A stretch of DNA of 61,764 nucleotides, taken from NCBI GenBank assembly GCA_902536925.1, contig CACAZL010000005.1:1-61764 (forward strand), read 5' to 3'. How positions within the stretch are numbered: position 1 is the stretch's first letter; each line of letters starts with the position of its first letter. Below are positions 1 through 8,968 of this stretch, piece by piece. The notes under the pieces are model-generated. The model was not told the DNA's origin. It searched no databases and worked only from the letters and a program-made list of their open reading frames with translations. A program made the translations under genes and the position numbers. This DNA is from an uncultured Pelagibacteraceae bacterium. Lineage in GTDB: Bacteria > Pseudomonadota > Alphaproteobacteria > Pelagibacterales > Pelagibacteraceae.

Positions 1-2
1 GA

Positions 3-227
3 TTTATATATATAATTAAATTTTATAAATATTTTATTTCGCCGGTTCTAGGCAATAATTGTAGATACCTACCAACATGTTCAGAATATTTTATTGATTG
101 TTTAAATGAATATGGTGTTTTGAAAGGTTGTTATAAAGGCATTAAAAGAATTTTATCTTGTCATCCTGTAAAATTATTAGGTGGTGGGTGCGGGCATGAT
201 CCAGTGAAGAAAAAGAATATTAAATAA
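3..227 (+). CDS. yidD: YidD, membrane protein insertion efficiency factor (5' end cut by window edge)
   Basis: The reading frame open from base 3 to the TAA at 225-227 encodes about 74 residues with the YidD signature: FISPVLG, then NCRYLPTCSEY, then GGGCGHDP near the C-terminus. YidD is a small membrane-associated protein that assists YidC-dependent membrane protein insertion. The start lies outside the window, so this entry is partial. Its TAA shares one base with the ATG of yidC (taATG), so the two are translationally coupled, as is usual for the rnpA-yidD-yidC neighbourhood. The identity is secure from the paired cysteines and the location. Confidence 0.9.
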   Translation, partial: FIYIIKFYKYFISPVLGNNCRYLPTCSEYFIDCLNEYGVLKGCYKGIKRILSCHPVKLLGGGCGHDPVKKKNIK

Positions 228-1909
228 TGGATACAAGAAACGTAATAGCAGCAATATCATTAAGTGCAGCAGTAATAATACTCTACGGATTATTTTTTGC
301 CCCGCCAAGCCCTGATCCAAAGCAAATAGGTAATGATGATCAAAATAAGAATAATCTTCAACTTAATGAAGCACCAAAAATAGAACAAAATATAGAAAAT
401 AATAAAATTTCTAGAGCAGATGCAATAAAAAAAGTTGAGAGGATACTTTTTGAAAATGAAAATATTAAAGGTTCTATTTCTCTAGAAGGATCATTAATCG
501 ATGACCTAATTTTTAAGAAATACACTGAAACTTTAGACTCTGATGAAAATGTAGTTTTACTCAATCCTAAAGAATCTGAAAATGGTTATTATATAGAAAC
601 AGGTTGGGCTATAAATAATAAAGATATCGAAGTTCCTAATTCGAATACAAAGTGGGAAGTTATTGGCAATAAATTACTAACACCGAGCAGTCCAATTAAA
701 TTAGTATGGAATAATAAGCAGAATATAACTTTTGAAAAAGAAATAAGTATAGATGATAAATTTTTATTTACTGTTAACCAAAAAATTACAAATAATACTC
801 AAAATACTTATAACTTTTATCCCTACGGTCAGATTATTAGAAACCTAGCTCCTGATGTAACTGATTTTTATATATTGCATGAAGGTTTATTAGGTGTTTT
901 TGATGATAATCTTGTTGAAGAAGATTATGATGACATAAAAGACAAGAAATACTCTGTAAATGCTAATAAAGGTTGGATGGGTATTACAGATAAATATTGG
1001 ATAACAAGTTTAATCCCAGAAAGTAATAAAAGTTTTAGATCAGATTTCGATTATAAAAATAAATTTAAAGCTAACTTCATAGAGACTGCTGCAACAGAAG
1101 TCAGAGCTAATGAAAGTAAAACAAATCAGGTAAAAGTCATTATTGCAGCAAAAGAAGTGGATGTTGTTGATGGTTATGCAGAAAAACTAAATATTAATAA
1201 ATTTGATTTAGCAATTGATTGGGGTTTTCTATATTTTTTAACAAAACCAATTTTTTTGGTATCAGATTATTTCTTTAAATTGACTGGTAACTATGGAATT
1301 GCAATTATACTAATTACCGCTTGTATAAGAATATTATTTTTTCCTCTCGCTAACTACTCATTTAGATCAATGGCAAAAATGAAAGTTCTTCAACCCGAAA
1401 TGGTAAGGCTCAAAGAGCTTCATAAAGAAGATAAAATGAAGTTACAGCAAGAAATGATGGCGCTTTACAAAAGAGAGAAGGTGAATCCTGTTAGTGGGTG
1501 TTTGCCTATTTTAATTCAAATACCATTCTTTTTTGCAATTTATAAAATGTTGTTTGTTACAATTGAAATGAGACATCAGCCTTTTTTTGGTTGGATACAT
1601 GATCTAAGTGAGAGAGATCCAACAAGTTTATTTAATCTATTTGGTTTGTTGCCATATGATGTTCCATCATTTTTAATCATTGGCGCTTGGCCAGTAGCAA
1701 TGGGTGTAACAATGTGGATGCAGCAAAAACTTAATCCAACACCACCGGATCCAATTCAGCAAAAAATATTTATGTTTTTTCCTGTATTCTTAACAGTTAT
1801 ACTAGCACCTTTTCCATCAGGATTAGTTATATATTGGACAATTAACAACGTCCTTACAATGGCACAACAGTATGTAATTATGAAGAGAACTTCAGTTAAA
1901 ACAGTTTAA
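227..1909 (+). CDS. yidC: Membrane protein insertase YidC (Oxa1/60 kDa inner membrane family)
   Basis: This 560-residue protein has the Gram-negative YidC layout. An N-terminal transmembrane anchor (about residues 8-26) is followed by a large periplasmic domain (about 40-330) and the conserved Oxa1-like membrane core from about 340. The core includes the cytoplasmic loop FRSMAKMKVLQPEMVRLKEL and the later NPVSGCLPILIQIPFFFAIY helix. It inserts and folds inner-membrane proteins with or without SecYEG. The start overlaps the yidD stop by one base. Length and domain order are normal for Alphaproteobacteria. Confidence 0.97.
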   Translation: MDTRNVIAAISLSAAVIILYGLFFAPPSPDPKQIGNDDQNKNNLQLNEAPKIEQNIENNKISRADAIKKVERILFENENIKGSISLEGSLIDDLIFKKYTETLDSDENVVLLNPKESENGYYIETGWAINNKDIEVPNSNTKWEVIGNKLLTPSSPIKLVWNNKQNITFEKEISIDDKFLFTVNQKITNNTQNTYNFYPYGQIIRNLAPDVTDFYILHEGLLGVFDDNLVEEDYDDIKDKKYSVNANKGWMGITDKYWITSLIPESNKSFRSDFDYKNKFKANFIETAATEVRANESKTNQVKVIIAAKEVDVVDGYAEKLNINKFDLAIDWGFLYFLTKPIFLVSDYFFKLTGNYGIAIILITACIRILFFPLANYSFRSMAKMKVLQPEMVRLKELHKEDKMKLQQEMMALYKREKVNPVSGCLPILIQIPFFFAIYKMLFVTIEMRHQPFFGWIHDLSERDPTSLFNLFGLLPYDVPSFLIIGAWPVAMGVTMWMQQKLNPTPPDPIQQKIFMFFPVFLTVILAPFPSGLVIYWTINNVLTMAQQYVIMKRTSVKTV

Positions 1910-1912
1910 TTG

Positions 1913-2761
1913 ATGGAATTAGATAAGATTATTCCAGCAGATGGACCGAATATTAATGAGGTTGAAAAATATATAAACAAATACCAGTCTGAGGTTATAG
2001 TAATTAAATGTGGTGGATCTGTTTTATTAGATAAAAAACTATTTAATCAGTTCATAGAAGATATTTCAGTAATAAACAAAATCGGTTTATCAACAATAGT
2101 AGTACATGGTGGAGGTAAAAATATTAAAAAAAAATTAGATGAAAATAATATTGAAACAAGATTTATCAAAGGACTTAGGGTTTCAGACGATAAAACAATA
2201 AGATATATAGAAGAGGCTTTACTAGAGCTTAATTTAGAGATTTTAAATGAATTAAAATCTAAAAACACTAATGTTTGTTCAATATCACCTAAAGAAAATA
2301 ATGTAATTAATATTATTCCTGAAAGTAAAGAATTGGGATATGTCGGTACACCAAAAAAAATTAATAAAGAGAAAATATTAAATTTTATTAACAATAAACA
2401 AATTCCAATTGTTGTCCCTTTAGGAGTGGGTGATGATGATAAAATTTATAATATTAATGCAGATGTTGCTGCAGGTTCAATCGCAAAAGAGATCGATGCT
2501 AGACGACTTCTTTTAATGACAGATGTTGAGGGAGTTCTTGATGAAAATCAAAAACTTATATCTGAAATTAATCTCAATAGGGCCAACGAAATGTTAAAAA
2601 ATAATATTATATCTGGAGGCATGATACCAAAAATAAACACTTGTTTAGATGCAATATCTAATGGTGTTAGGGGTGTTGTTATTGTTGATGGGAGAAAACC
2701 ACATTCAATACTATTTGAGTTATTTTCTGATAAGGGCGCAGGAACATTAATAAGAAAATGA
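1913..2761 (+). CDS. argB: Acetylglutamate kinase
   Basis: This amino-acid kinase family protein phosphorylates N-acetylglutamate, the second step of arginine biosynthesis. Visible motifs are IKCGGSVL (phosphate-binding loop, near residue 32), VVHGGGKNI, NINADVAAGSIA and LLMTDVEGVLD, with SGGMIPKI near the C-terminus. I place the start at ATG 1913. A TTG directly upstream (1910) would add one residue and cannot be excluded. The gene follows the yidC stop by three bases and overlaps the next gene by four (ATGA at 2758). In many alphaproteobacteria the GTPase gene engB/yihA sits between yidC and argB; it is absent here. Confidence 0.93.
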   Translation: MELDKIIPADGPNINEVEKYINKYQSEVIVIKCGGSVLLDKKLFNQFIEDISVINKIGLSTIVVHGGGKNIKKKLDENNIETRFIKGLRVSDDKTIRYIEEALLELNLEILNELKSKNTNVCSISPKENNVINIIPESKELGYVGTPKKINKEKILNFINNKQIPIVVPLGVGDDDKIYNINADVAAGSIAKEIDARRLLLMTDVEGVLDENQKLISEINLNRANEMLKNNIISGGMIPKINTCLDAISNGVRGVVIVDGRKPHSILFELFSDKGAGTLIRK

Positions 2762-3429
2762 ATAATCTAAAAAATATAAAGAATATTTTGTTCGACTGTG
2801 ATGGTGTTTTATATAATGATTTAGAAGCAGTTTTTGGCCAAGTTAGTATGAGAATGACAAAATATATTTCGAATAAACTTAACTTAAACCTTACAAAAGC
2901 CAAAGAATTACAAAGAGATTATTTTCATAAATACAACACAAGTTTAAATGGATTGATGATACATCATGATATACCGCCAGAAGAATTCTTGGAGTATGTT
3001 CATGATATTGATCTTTCATTTATGGAAAAAGATCTTGTTTTAAGAAATGAGCTTGAAAAGATAAATTTAAATAAATTCGTATTCACAAACGGAAGTAGAG
3101 CGCACGTAAAAAATATAGTTAAAACCCTTGGTATAGAAGACCAATTTAAAGATATATTTGATATCGTAGACGCAAAATATCACCCAAAGCCTGAAGCCAA
3201 AGCTTTTGATCTTATGGTTGATAAATTTAAGATTAATCCAAAAGAAACTCTTTATATTGAGGATATAGCTAAAAATTTATCAATAGGTAAAGAGCGGGGG
3301 ACTATAACAGCTTGGCTTATCAATAATGAATACTGGGGTAAAAAAGAGTCTGATAAAGATTACATCGACTATAAAATCGAAAATCTCTCTTTATTTTTAA
3401 AAGAAATAAGGTTATTAAAAAGTTCTTAA
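2758..3429 (+). CDS. HAD-superfamily hydrolase, pyrimidine 5'-nucleotidase-like
   Basis: This 223-residue HAD enzyme begins with the catalytic loop LFDCDGVLYND, which supplies the Asp nucleophile and the Asp general acid two residues later. Motif II is FVFTNGSRAHV, followed by the conserved Lys in KPEAKAF and the acidic metal-binding motif LYIEDIAKN. This pattern and size fit the pyrimidine 5'-nucleotidase (Sdt1/YjjG-like) branch, which dephosphorylates UMP/CMP-type nucleotides. The substrate cannot be read from sequence. It overlaps argB by four bases and precedes dapD, a neighbourhood I recall as common in Alphaproteobacteria. Confidence 0.82.
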   Translation: MNNLKNIKNILFDCDGVLYNDLEAVFGQVSMRMTKYISNKLNLNLTKAKELQRDYFHKYNTSLNGLMIHHDIPPEEFLEYVHDIDLSFMEKDLVLRNELEKINLNKFVFTNGSRAHVKNIVKTLGIEDQFKDIFDIVDAKYHPKPEAKAFDLMVDKFKINPKETLYIEDIAKNLSIGKERGTITAWLINNEYWGKKESDKDYIDYKIENLSLFLKEIRLLKSS

Positions 3430-3433
3430 ATTT

Positions 3434-4258
3434 ATGAGCATAGAAAATATAATAAATAAAGCTTGGGAAAATAAAGATCAAATTAGCAAAGATTCTGATA
3501 GCTCTATCATTAATGCAATAAAAGAGACTATACATTTACTTAATGAAGGAAAAATTACTGTTGCAGAACCCCAAGATGGTGAATGGAAAATTAATGAATG
3601 GATCCAAAAAGGAATACTTCTTTCATTTAGAGTAAATGATAAAAAAATTATCGGAGGGCCCTATAATGCTTGGAACGATTTTCAACATTTACCAGGCAAA
3701 ACAGCTGGTTGGACTGAAAAAGAATTCTCTAAAGCAGGTTTTAGATTAGTACCAAATTGTGTTGTACGAAATGGTTCTTTCATTGGAAAAGGTGCGGTTA
3801 TAATGCCAAATTCATTTATTAATATTGGTGGATATTGTGGAGAGAATTCCATGGTAGACACTGGAGCTAGAATTGGTTCGGCTGCTCGACTTGGAGCAAA
3901 TTGTCATTTATCTGCAGGTTGCGGTTTAGGTGGTATTTTGGAGCCGGTAGGTTCTAAACCTACAATCATTGAGGATGATTGTTTCATTGGAGCTCTTTCA
4001 GAAATAGTTGAAGGAGTAATTGTAAGAAAAGGCAGTGTAATTTCTATGGGATGCTATATCGGAAAATCTACAAAAATTATTAACAGAGAAACTGGAAAAA
4101 TAGTTACTGGAGAAGTTCCTGCAGGAAGTGTTGTAGTACCAGGATCGCTACCATCTAAAAAACCTGGTGGTCCAAATTTATATTGTGTGGTTATAATTAA
4201 AACTGTAGATGAACAAACTAGATCTAAAACAAGTTTGAACGATCTTTTAAGAGACTAA
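3434..4258 (+). CDS. dapD: 2,3,4,5-tetrahydropyridine-2,6-dicarboxylate N-succinyltransferase
   Basis: This 274-residue acyltransferase catalyses succinylation of tetrahydrodipicolinate in the succinylase branch of lysine/diaminopimelate synthesis. An N-terminal helical domain precedes a left-handed beta-helix of hexapeptide repeats (about residues 110-240), seen as SFIGKGAVIMPNSFINIGGY, then ARIGSAARLGANCHLSAG and GCYIGKSTKI. The DapD-specific WxxKGILLSFR and GVRVVPN-like (GFRLVPN) segments are present. Length is normal. It lies four bases after the HAD gene and just before dapE, so two steps of the same pathway are adjacent. Confidence 0.96.
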   Translation: MSIENIINKAWENKDQISKDSDSSIINAIKETIHLLNEGKITVAEPQDGEWKINEWIQKGILLSFRVNDKKIIGGPYNAWNDFQHLPGKTAGWTEKEFSKAGFRLVPNCVVRNGSFIGKGAVIMPNSFINIGGYCGENSMVDTGARIGSAARLGANCHLSAGCGLGGILEPVGSKPTIIEDDCFIGALSEIVEGVIVRKGSVISMGCYIGKSTKIINRETGKIVTGEVPAGSVVVPGSLPSKKPGGPNLYCVVIIKTVDEQTRSKTSLNDLLRD

Positions 4259-4262
4259 ATTA

Positions 4263-5405
4263 ATGAAAACTTTAAATGAATTAAAGTTAGCTCAAGAGCT
4301 AATAAAATTTCAAACAATTAAAACAGAAGATAAAGGTATTATGAATTTCCTTTCAAGGAAACTCTCATCAATAGGTTTTAATTGTCATATAATAAAATCA
4401 AAAGGTATAGGTGCTAAACCTGCATTAAATTTATATGCAAAATTTGGTGAATCAAAACCTAACATTAATTATTTAGGTCACACAGATGTTGTTGCTAACC
4501 TCAATAATTGGGAGTTTCCGCCATTTAAAGCAGTAGTAAAAAAAGGATATTTATATGGAAGAGGATCCCAGGATATGAAGGGTAGTGTGGCATGTTGGAT
4601 AAGTGCTGTAAGTAATTTTATTAAAAATAATAAATTTAAAGGATCTATATCAATAATAATTACGGCTGATGAAGAAACCACAGGTCATGGTTGTCCAGCC
4701 GTTATGAAGTATTTAAAGAAAAAAAAAGAAAAAATTGATTTTTCAGTAGTAGGCGAACCGTCATCAAATAAATCAGTTGGAGACGAAATCAGGATTGGGA
4801 GAAGAGGTTCTATGAATGGGACAGTAACAGTATATGGAAAAAGTGGACACTCTGCATTTTATGGGACATATATAAATCCATGTACTGCTCTCGCTAAAAT
4901 AATATCTAAACTGAAAAGTGTTCAGCTAGACAAAGGAACAAAGTATATGCCACCGTCAAATTTGGAATTTACAAAAATGAATGTGGATAATATATCTGAA
5001 AATGTAGTCCCACAATCTGCAAGTGCTAAGTTTAATGTTAGATTTAATTCAACTTATAAATCGACATCTTTGAAAAAAAAACTTAGTAAGATTATTAATG
5101 AAGTTGCAAAAAAAGAAAATTGCAAAACAAAAATAAATTATAAAGTAAGTGGAGAAGCATTTTACACAGAGCCAAATAAAGAAATTTATATGGTAAAAAA
5201 AGTTGTAAAAAAAATTACAGGTAAAAATGCAAAATTAAATTGTAGAGGTGGCACAAGTGACAGCAGATTTTTAGGTTCAATACCACGTCTTGAGCTTGGG
5301 TTAAGAAATAATACTATTCATATGGTTAATGAGAGAACATCGATCTCAGATTTAAAAAAGTTAACTAAGATTTATAAGAACATTTTACATAGTTATTTCG
5401 CTTGA
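4263..5405 (+). CDS. dapE: Succinyl-diaminopimelate desuccinylase
   Basis: This M20-family metallopeptidase of 380 residues removes succinate from N-succinyl-LL-diaminopimelate. Metal-binding motifs are visible: YLGHTDVV (His), GRGSQDMKGS (bridging Asp), TADEETTGHG (Glu-Glu), VVGEPSS, and a late HMVNERTS segment containing the distal His. The dimerisation domain lies at about residues 175-290. It is adjacent to dapD. Its TGA stop overlaps the TTG start of the following gene (TTGA), suggesting coupling to the deacetylase-like protein. Confidence 0.94.
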   Translation: MKTLNELKLAQELIKFQTIKTEDKGIMNFLSRKLSSIGFNCHIIKSKGIGAKPALNLYAKFGESKPNINYLGHTDVVANLNNWEFPPFKAVVKKGYLYGRGSQDMKGSVACWISAVSNFIKNNKFKGSISIIITADEETTGHGCPAVMKYLKKKKEKIDFSVVGEPSSNKSVGDEIRIGRRGSMNGTVTVYGKSGHSAFYGTYINPCTALAKIISKLKSVQLDKGTKYMPPSNLEFTKMNVDNISENVVPQSASAKFNVRFNSTYKSTSLKKKLSKIINEVAKKENCKTKINYKVSGEAFYTEPNKEIYMVKKVVKKITGKNAKLNCRGGTSDSRFLGSIPRLELGLRNNTIHMVNERTSISDLKKLTKIYKNILHSYFA

Positions 5406-6331
5406 AAACTGCAATTATAACATCTGAATCTTCAGAAAAACATATAACAGGCGATGGTCATCCAGAGCAACCGAAGAGAGTAGTTTCAATAATTGATACT
5501 TTAAAAAAAAATAAAGAACTGCTTTGGGATAAGCCAGATGTTGTTCCTAATGATATTCTTAATATGACTCATTCTGAAGATTATATTAATAATTTAAATA
5601 ATTCATTTCCTAAAAGTGGCTTAAACTTTTTAGATGGTGATACAGTTGTGTCGCCTGGTAGTAAGGATGCAGTATTTCAAGCTGCAGGATCAGCTATAAG
5701 TGCAATAGATGGAATTGAGAATAAAAAATATAAAAATGCATTTTGTGTAGTACGACCACCTGGACACCATGCTGAAAAAAATAAATCAATGGGCTTTTGC
5801 TGTATTTCTAATGCAGGTGTTGCGGTTAATTATTTAATAAAAAAATATAATTATAAAAGAATTGCATGTGTAGATTTTGATGTTCATTGGGGAAATGGAA
5901 ATTATGATGTAATGTATGACAACAAAAATTCACTTTATATATCAACACATCAATATCCATTTTATCCAGGCGGTGGCTCAGAAAAAGACAAGGGAAAGTA
6001 TAATAATTCTCTTAATATACCTCTTCCTGCAGGCACAAATTCTGAAGAGTATTTTAATGCTTATGATAGAGTTTTAGATAGGTTAATTGAATATAAGCCT
6101 GATTACCTAATCTTTTCTGCTGGCTTTGATGCTCACAAGAACGATCCACTAGCTCAATTTGAACTTTCATCCAAAGATTTTTATGAAATAACAAGAAGAA
6201 CATTAAAAGCCACTAATAAATTTACTAACGGAAAAGTAGTATCTTTATTAGAAGGAGGATACGACCTGAAAGCACTTGCTGAAAGCGCTAATTATCATGT
6301 AAATGCATTAATCGAGGTGGAAAATAAATAA
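5402..6331 (+). CDS. Histone deacetylase-like (class II HDAC/acetylpolyamine amidohydrolase) family protein
   Basis: This 309-residue protein has the complete zinc hydrolase active site of the arginase/deacetylase fold: the His pair H122-H123 in RPPGHHAEK, zinc ligands D160 and H162 in VDFDVHWGNGN, zinc ligand D243 in SAGFDAHKNDP, and Y287 in LLEGGYDL. It should therefore be catalytically active, removing acetyl groups from lysine side chains, polyamines or small molecules; the substrate is unknown. Translation begins at a TTG overlapping the dapE stop, with no nearby ATG that keeps the conserved N-terminus. The next gene encodes a SET-domain protein two bases downstream. Confidence 0.9.
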   Translation: MKTAIITSESSEKHITGDGHPEQPKRVVSIIDTLKKNKELLWDKPDVVPNDILNMTHSEDYINNLNNSFPKSGLNFLDGDTVVSPGSKDAVFQAAGSAISAIDGIENKKYKNAFCVVRPPGHHAEKNKSMGFCCISNAGVAVNYLIKKYNYKRIACVDFDVHWGNGNYDVMYDNKNSLYISTHQYPFYPGGGSEKDKGKYNNSLNIPLPAGTNSEEYFNAYDRVLDRLIEYKPDYLIFSAGFDAHKNDPLAQFELSSKDFYEITRRTLKATNKFTNGKVVSLLEGGYDLKALAESANYHVNALIEVENK

Positions 6332-6333
6332 TC

Positions 6334-6795
6334 ATGAAACTATACAAACAAAAATCATCAAATATTGATAACAGGGGACTGTTTGCATCTAAAAATATAA
6401 AAAAAGGAACTAAGATTATTTACTACACAGGTAAAATAATTACGAAAAAACAAACCGAAAATAATCCAAAATTTGATAATGATAAAGCGATTTATCTTTT
6501 TAACCTAAATAATAGATATGATTTAGACGGTGATTTTACTTACAATACTGCAAGACTTATTAATCACTCTTGTAATCCAAACTGCGAAGTTGAAGGCAAA
6601 GGTTTAAAATTATGGATTAGTTCTATTAAAGATATAAATAAAAATGAGGAACTAACTTATGATTATGGGTTTAGTTTCGATGAAAACTATAAGGATTTTC
6701 CTTGTAAGTGTGGCTCCAAAAATTGTTGTGGTTATATAGTTAGAGAGGGATCAAGATGGAGAATAAAAAAGAAAAAAAAGAAATCTAATAAATAA
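6334..6795 (+). CDS. SET-domain lysine methyltransferase-like protein
   Basis: This 153-residue protein has a compact SET domain: NRGLFASKNIKKGTKI near the N-terminus, the SAM/knot motif NHSCNPNC (residues 77-84) and the ELTYDYG segment (about 106-112). A post-SET cysteine cluster follows (C124, C126 and C131/C132 in FPCKCGSKNCCG). The last 12 residues are almost all Lys/Arg/Ser. SET proteins methylate protein lysines; bacterial versions can target ribosomal or DNA-binding proteins. The gene directly follows the HDAC-like gene. Its 3' end overlaps the convergent truA by 11 bases. Family assignment is firm; the target is unknown. Confidence 0.88.
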   Translation: MKLYKQKSSNIDNRGLFASKNIKKGTKIIYYTGKIITKKQTENNPKFDNDKAIYLFNLNNRYDLDGDFTYNTARLINHSCNPNCEVEGKGLKLWISSIKDINKNEELTYDYGFSFDENYKDFPCKCGSKNCCGYIVREGSRWRIKKKKKKSNK

Positions 6796-7525
6796 TTTTC
6801 TCAAGATATAAACCATGTGCAGGTGCAATAGGAGCACAATTTTTTCTAGATTTTGATTTAAATATACTGGTAAATTTTTTTAAGTTCCATTTATTTTCAC
6901 CAAGGTATTTAAGTGAACCAACCATGGATCTAACTTGACTCTTAAGAAATGATTTTGAAACAAATTGAATTTTTATAACATTTTTAACTTTGGTTATTTT
7001 TACTTTTTTCATGGTTCTTACTGGACTTTTTGCAGCACAATTAGATGCTCTAAAAGTTGAAAAATCATGAGTTCCAATTAATTTTTTTGCTCCCCTTTTC
7101 ATCAATTCAACATCAATTTTTTTTTTAATATGCCACTCCCTGTTAAAATTGATAACTGAAGGAGAAGCATCATTTCTAATTAAGTACGTATACCTTCTTT
7201 CTTTTGCAGAATATCTTGAATGAAAAAGTTTATTTTTTTTCTTTATTTTTAAAATAGATATTTTTTTTTTATTTAAAAAGAAGTTTAGTGAATTCAATAG
7301 TTTATCTTTTTGAATAATTTTGTTTGTAGTATCAAAGTGAGCTGATTGCTCTTTAGCATGAACTCCTGTGTCTGTTCGTCCAGACCCGTAAATTTTTATT
7401 TTTTCTTTTAATAGTTTAGATAAGACAATCTCAATATTTTCCTGGATTGACTTACCTTTTTTTTGAATTTGCCAACCATTGTATAAAGTGCCTTCGTATT
7501 CTATTAGAATCTGATATCTATTCAC
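6785..7525 (-). CDS. truA: tRNA pseudouridine(38-40) synthase
   Basis: This 246-residue enzyme converts uridines 38-40 in the tRNA anticodon arm to pseudouridine. The catalytic Asp lies in GSGRTDTGVHAKEQ, with the N-terminal YEGTLYNGWQ and the later YTYLIRNDASPS and GTHDFSTFRA motifs typical of TruA. It is the last gene of the def-fmt-truA series: its start overlaps the end of fmt by eight bases, and its 3' end overlaps the convergent SET gene. Confidence 0.95.
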   Translation of the reverse strand: MNRYQILIEYEGTLYNGWQIQKKGKSIQENIEIVLSKLLKEKIKIYGSGRTDTGVHAKEQSAHFDTTNKIIQKDKLLNSLNFFLNKKKISILKIKKKNKLFHSRYSAKERRYTYLIRNDASPSVINFNREWHIKKKIDVELMKRGAKKLIGTHDFSTFRASNCAAKSPVRTMKKVKITKVKNVIKIQFVSKSFLKSQVRSMVGSLKYLGENKWNLKKFTSIFKSKSRKNCAPIAPAHGLYLEKIIY

Positions 7526-8432
7526 TTGTAATTATTGTTCCTTTTCTAACCTTATTCCCTAATAAAAATTCCTTAATTAATTGAGGATTCTTGCCCTCTT
7601 TTTGTATCTCAATAATATGTATTGAATTTTCACCACATGCTATTGTCATTTGTTCATCGATTACTTCACCGATTTTTGCTGACTGCTTGTTTATTTTGGC
7701 TTTTAATATTTTATGTCTTTTATTGTTAAGCTCAAACCAAGCACCAGGTTTTGGATATAATCCATTTATTTGAGCAATTATTTTACGAGCACTATTATTC
7801 CAATCTATCTTTCCCTCTATTTTTTGAATTTTCTTTGCATATGTAGCTTTTGCATGATCTTGCTCTTTAAATATTGCCTTTCCGTCTAAAACTTTTTGCA
7901 CATTTTCTAAAATTTTTTCTGTGCTCAAATAAGATAATTTTTCTGATAAAATTTCTGCGTTATCTTGATCAAGAATATCTATTGAATATTTATTACATAT
8001 TGGTCCAGAATCTAATTTTTCATCAATTTTCATAAATGATACACCAGTTTTTTTTTCATTATTTAAAATCGATCTTTGGATTGGTGCCGCACCTCTCCAT
8101 TTTGGTAATAATGAAGCATGAATATTCAAAAAACCTTTTTTACTCAAATCAAGAATTTTTTTTGAAATTAATTGGCCGTATGCAACAACAATTACAAGAT
8201 CTAAATTTAATTCTTTAAGATATTCAAATTCTTCATCAATTTTTTTTGGAGTTTTAACTTCTAGATTAAGTTCCTCTGCACATATATGAATTGATGATTT
8301 CGTAAACCTTTGACCTCTATTTGATTTACTTGGAGGCTGAGTAAATACACAGTTAATTTTATATTTTTGATTAATTTTTTTTAGGATAGGCACAGCAAAC
8401 TGCGGTGTGCCCATGAATACAATATTTGACAT
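7518..8432 (-). CDS. fmt: Methionyl-tRNA formyltransferase
   Basis: This 304-residue protein formylates initiator Met-tRNA. It opens with VFMGTPQFAVPIL and carries the formyltransferase core HASLLPKWRGAAPIQRS, including the catalytic Asn-His-Ser-type pocket, followed by the C-terminal OB-like domain from about residue 205. It begins immediately after the def stop with no gap and overlaps truA by eight bases. Pairing with deformylase places both ends of the N-formylmethionine cycle in one operon. Confidence 0.96.
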   Translation of the reverse strand: MSNIVFMGTPQFAVPILKKINQKYKINCVFTQPPSKSNRGQRFTKSSIHICAEELNLEVKTPKKIDEEFEYLKELNLDLVIVVAYGQLISKKILDLSKKGFLNIHASLLPKWRGAAPIQRSILNNEKKTGVSFMKIDEKLDSGPICNKYSIDILDQDNAEILSEKLSYLSTEKILENVQKVLDGKAIFKEQDHAKATYAKKIQKIEGKIDWNNSARKIIAQINGLYPKPGAWFELNNKRHKILKAKINKQSAKIGEVIDEQMTIACGENSIHIIEIQKEGKNPQLIKEFLLGNKVRKGTIITSE

Positions 8433-8954
8433 TTAAACAACAACTCTATTAGAAGTTTTTTGTTTAGACAATTTTTTTATTATTAAATCTTTTTTGATTT
8501 TAGATAAATAATCAATTATTAGTTTTCCATCTAGGTGATTTATTTCATGTTGTAAACATGTTGAGAGTAATCCATCGCATTCCATTTCTTTCTTATCACC
8601 ATTTTCATCTATATAAGATACGGTACAAATTTCTGGTCTCTCTATTTCAATAAAGGTATTAGGTATTGATAAACAACCTTCCTCATATGTAGACATTTTT
8701 TCACTTAAATTTTTTATTTGTGGATTAATAAAGCATAAAGGTTCTTTTTCATTTTCATTTTTTGAGACATCTAAAACAACTACTCTTTTAAGTATTCCAA
8801 CTTGAACAGCTGCTAAACCTATACCATTGTGATGATACATAGTTTCAAATAAATCTTTTATGAGTTTTTTTTCATTAACATCAACTTTATTTAAAGGCTC
8901 AGATTTTTTTCTAAGAATATCATCAGGTACTGTGATTAGTTCTTTTACTGACAT
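8433..8954 (-). CDS. def: Peptide deformylase
   Basis: This 173-residue metalloenzyme removes the N-formyl group from nascent proteins. The three family motifs are all present: GIGLAAVQVG (motif I), EEGCLSIP (motif II, metal-ligand Cys) and QHEINHLDGKL (motif III, HExxH). Length matches bacterial type I deformylases. It lies directly upstream of fmt and 14 bases downstream of the large exported protein gene. Confidence 0.96.
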   Translation of the reverse strand: MSVKELITVPDDILRKKSEPLNKVDVNEKKLIKDLFETMYHHNGIGLAAVQVGILKRVVVLDVSKNENEKEPLCFINPQIKNLSEKMSTYEEGCLSIPNTFIEIERPEICTVSYIDENGDKKEMECDGLLSTCLQHEINHLDGKLIIDYLSKIKKDLIIKKLSKQKTSNRVVV

Positions 8955-8968
8955 AGTTTATTTATTTT

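Noticed and set aside
2047..2394. Minus-strand 115-codon frame inside argB
   Set aside because: It lies wholly within a well-supported gene, is hydrophobic only because it is antisense to a Lys/Asn-rich sequence, and shows no family motifs.
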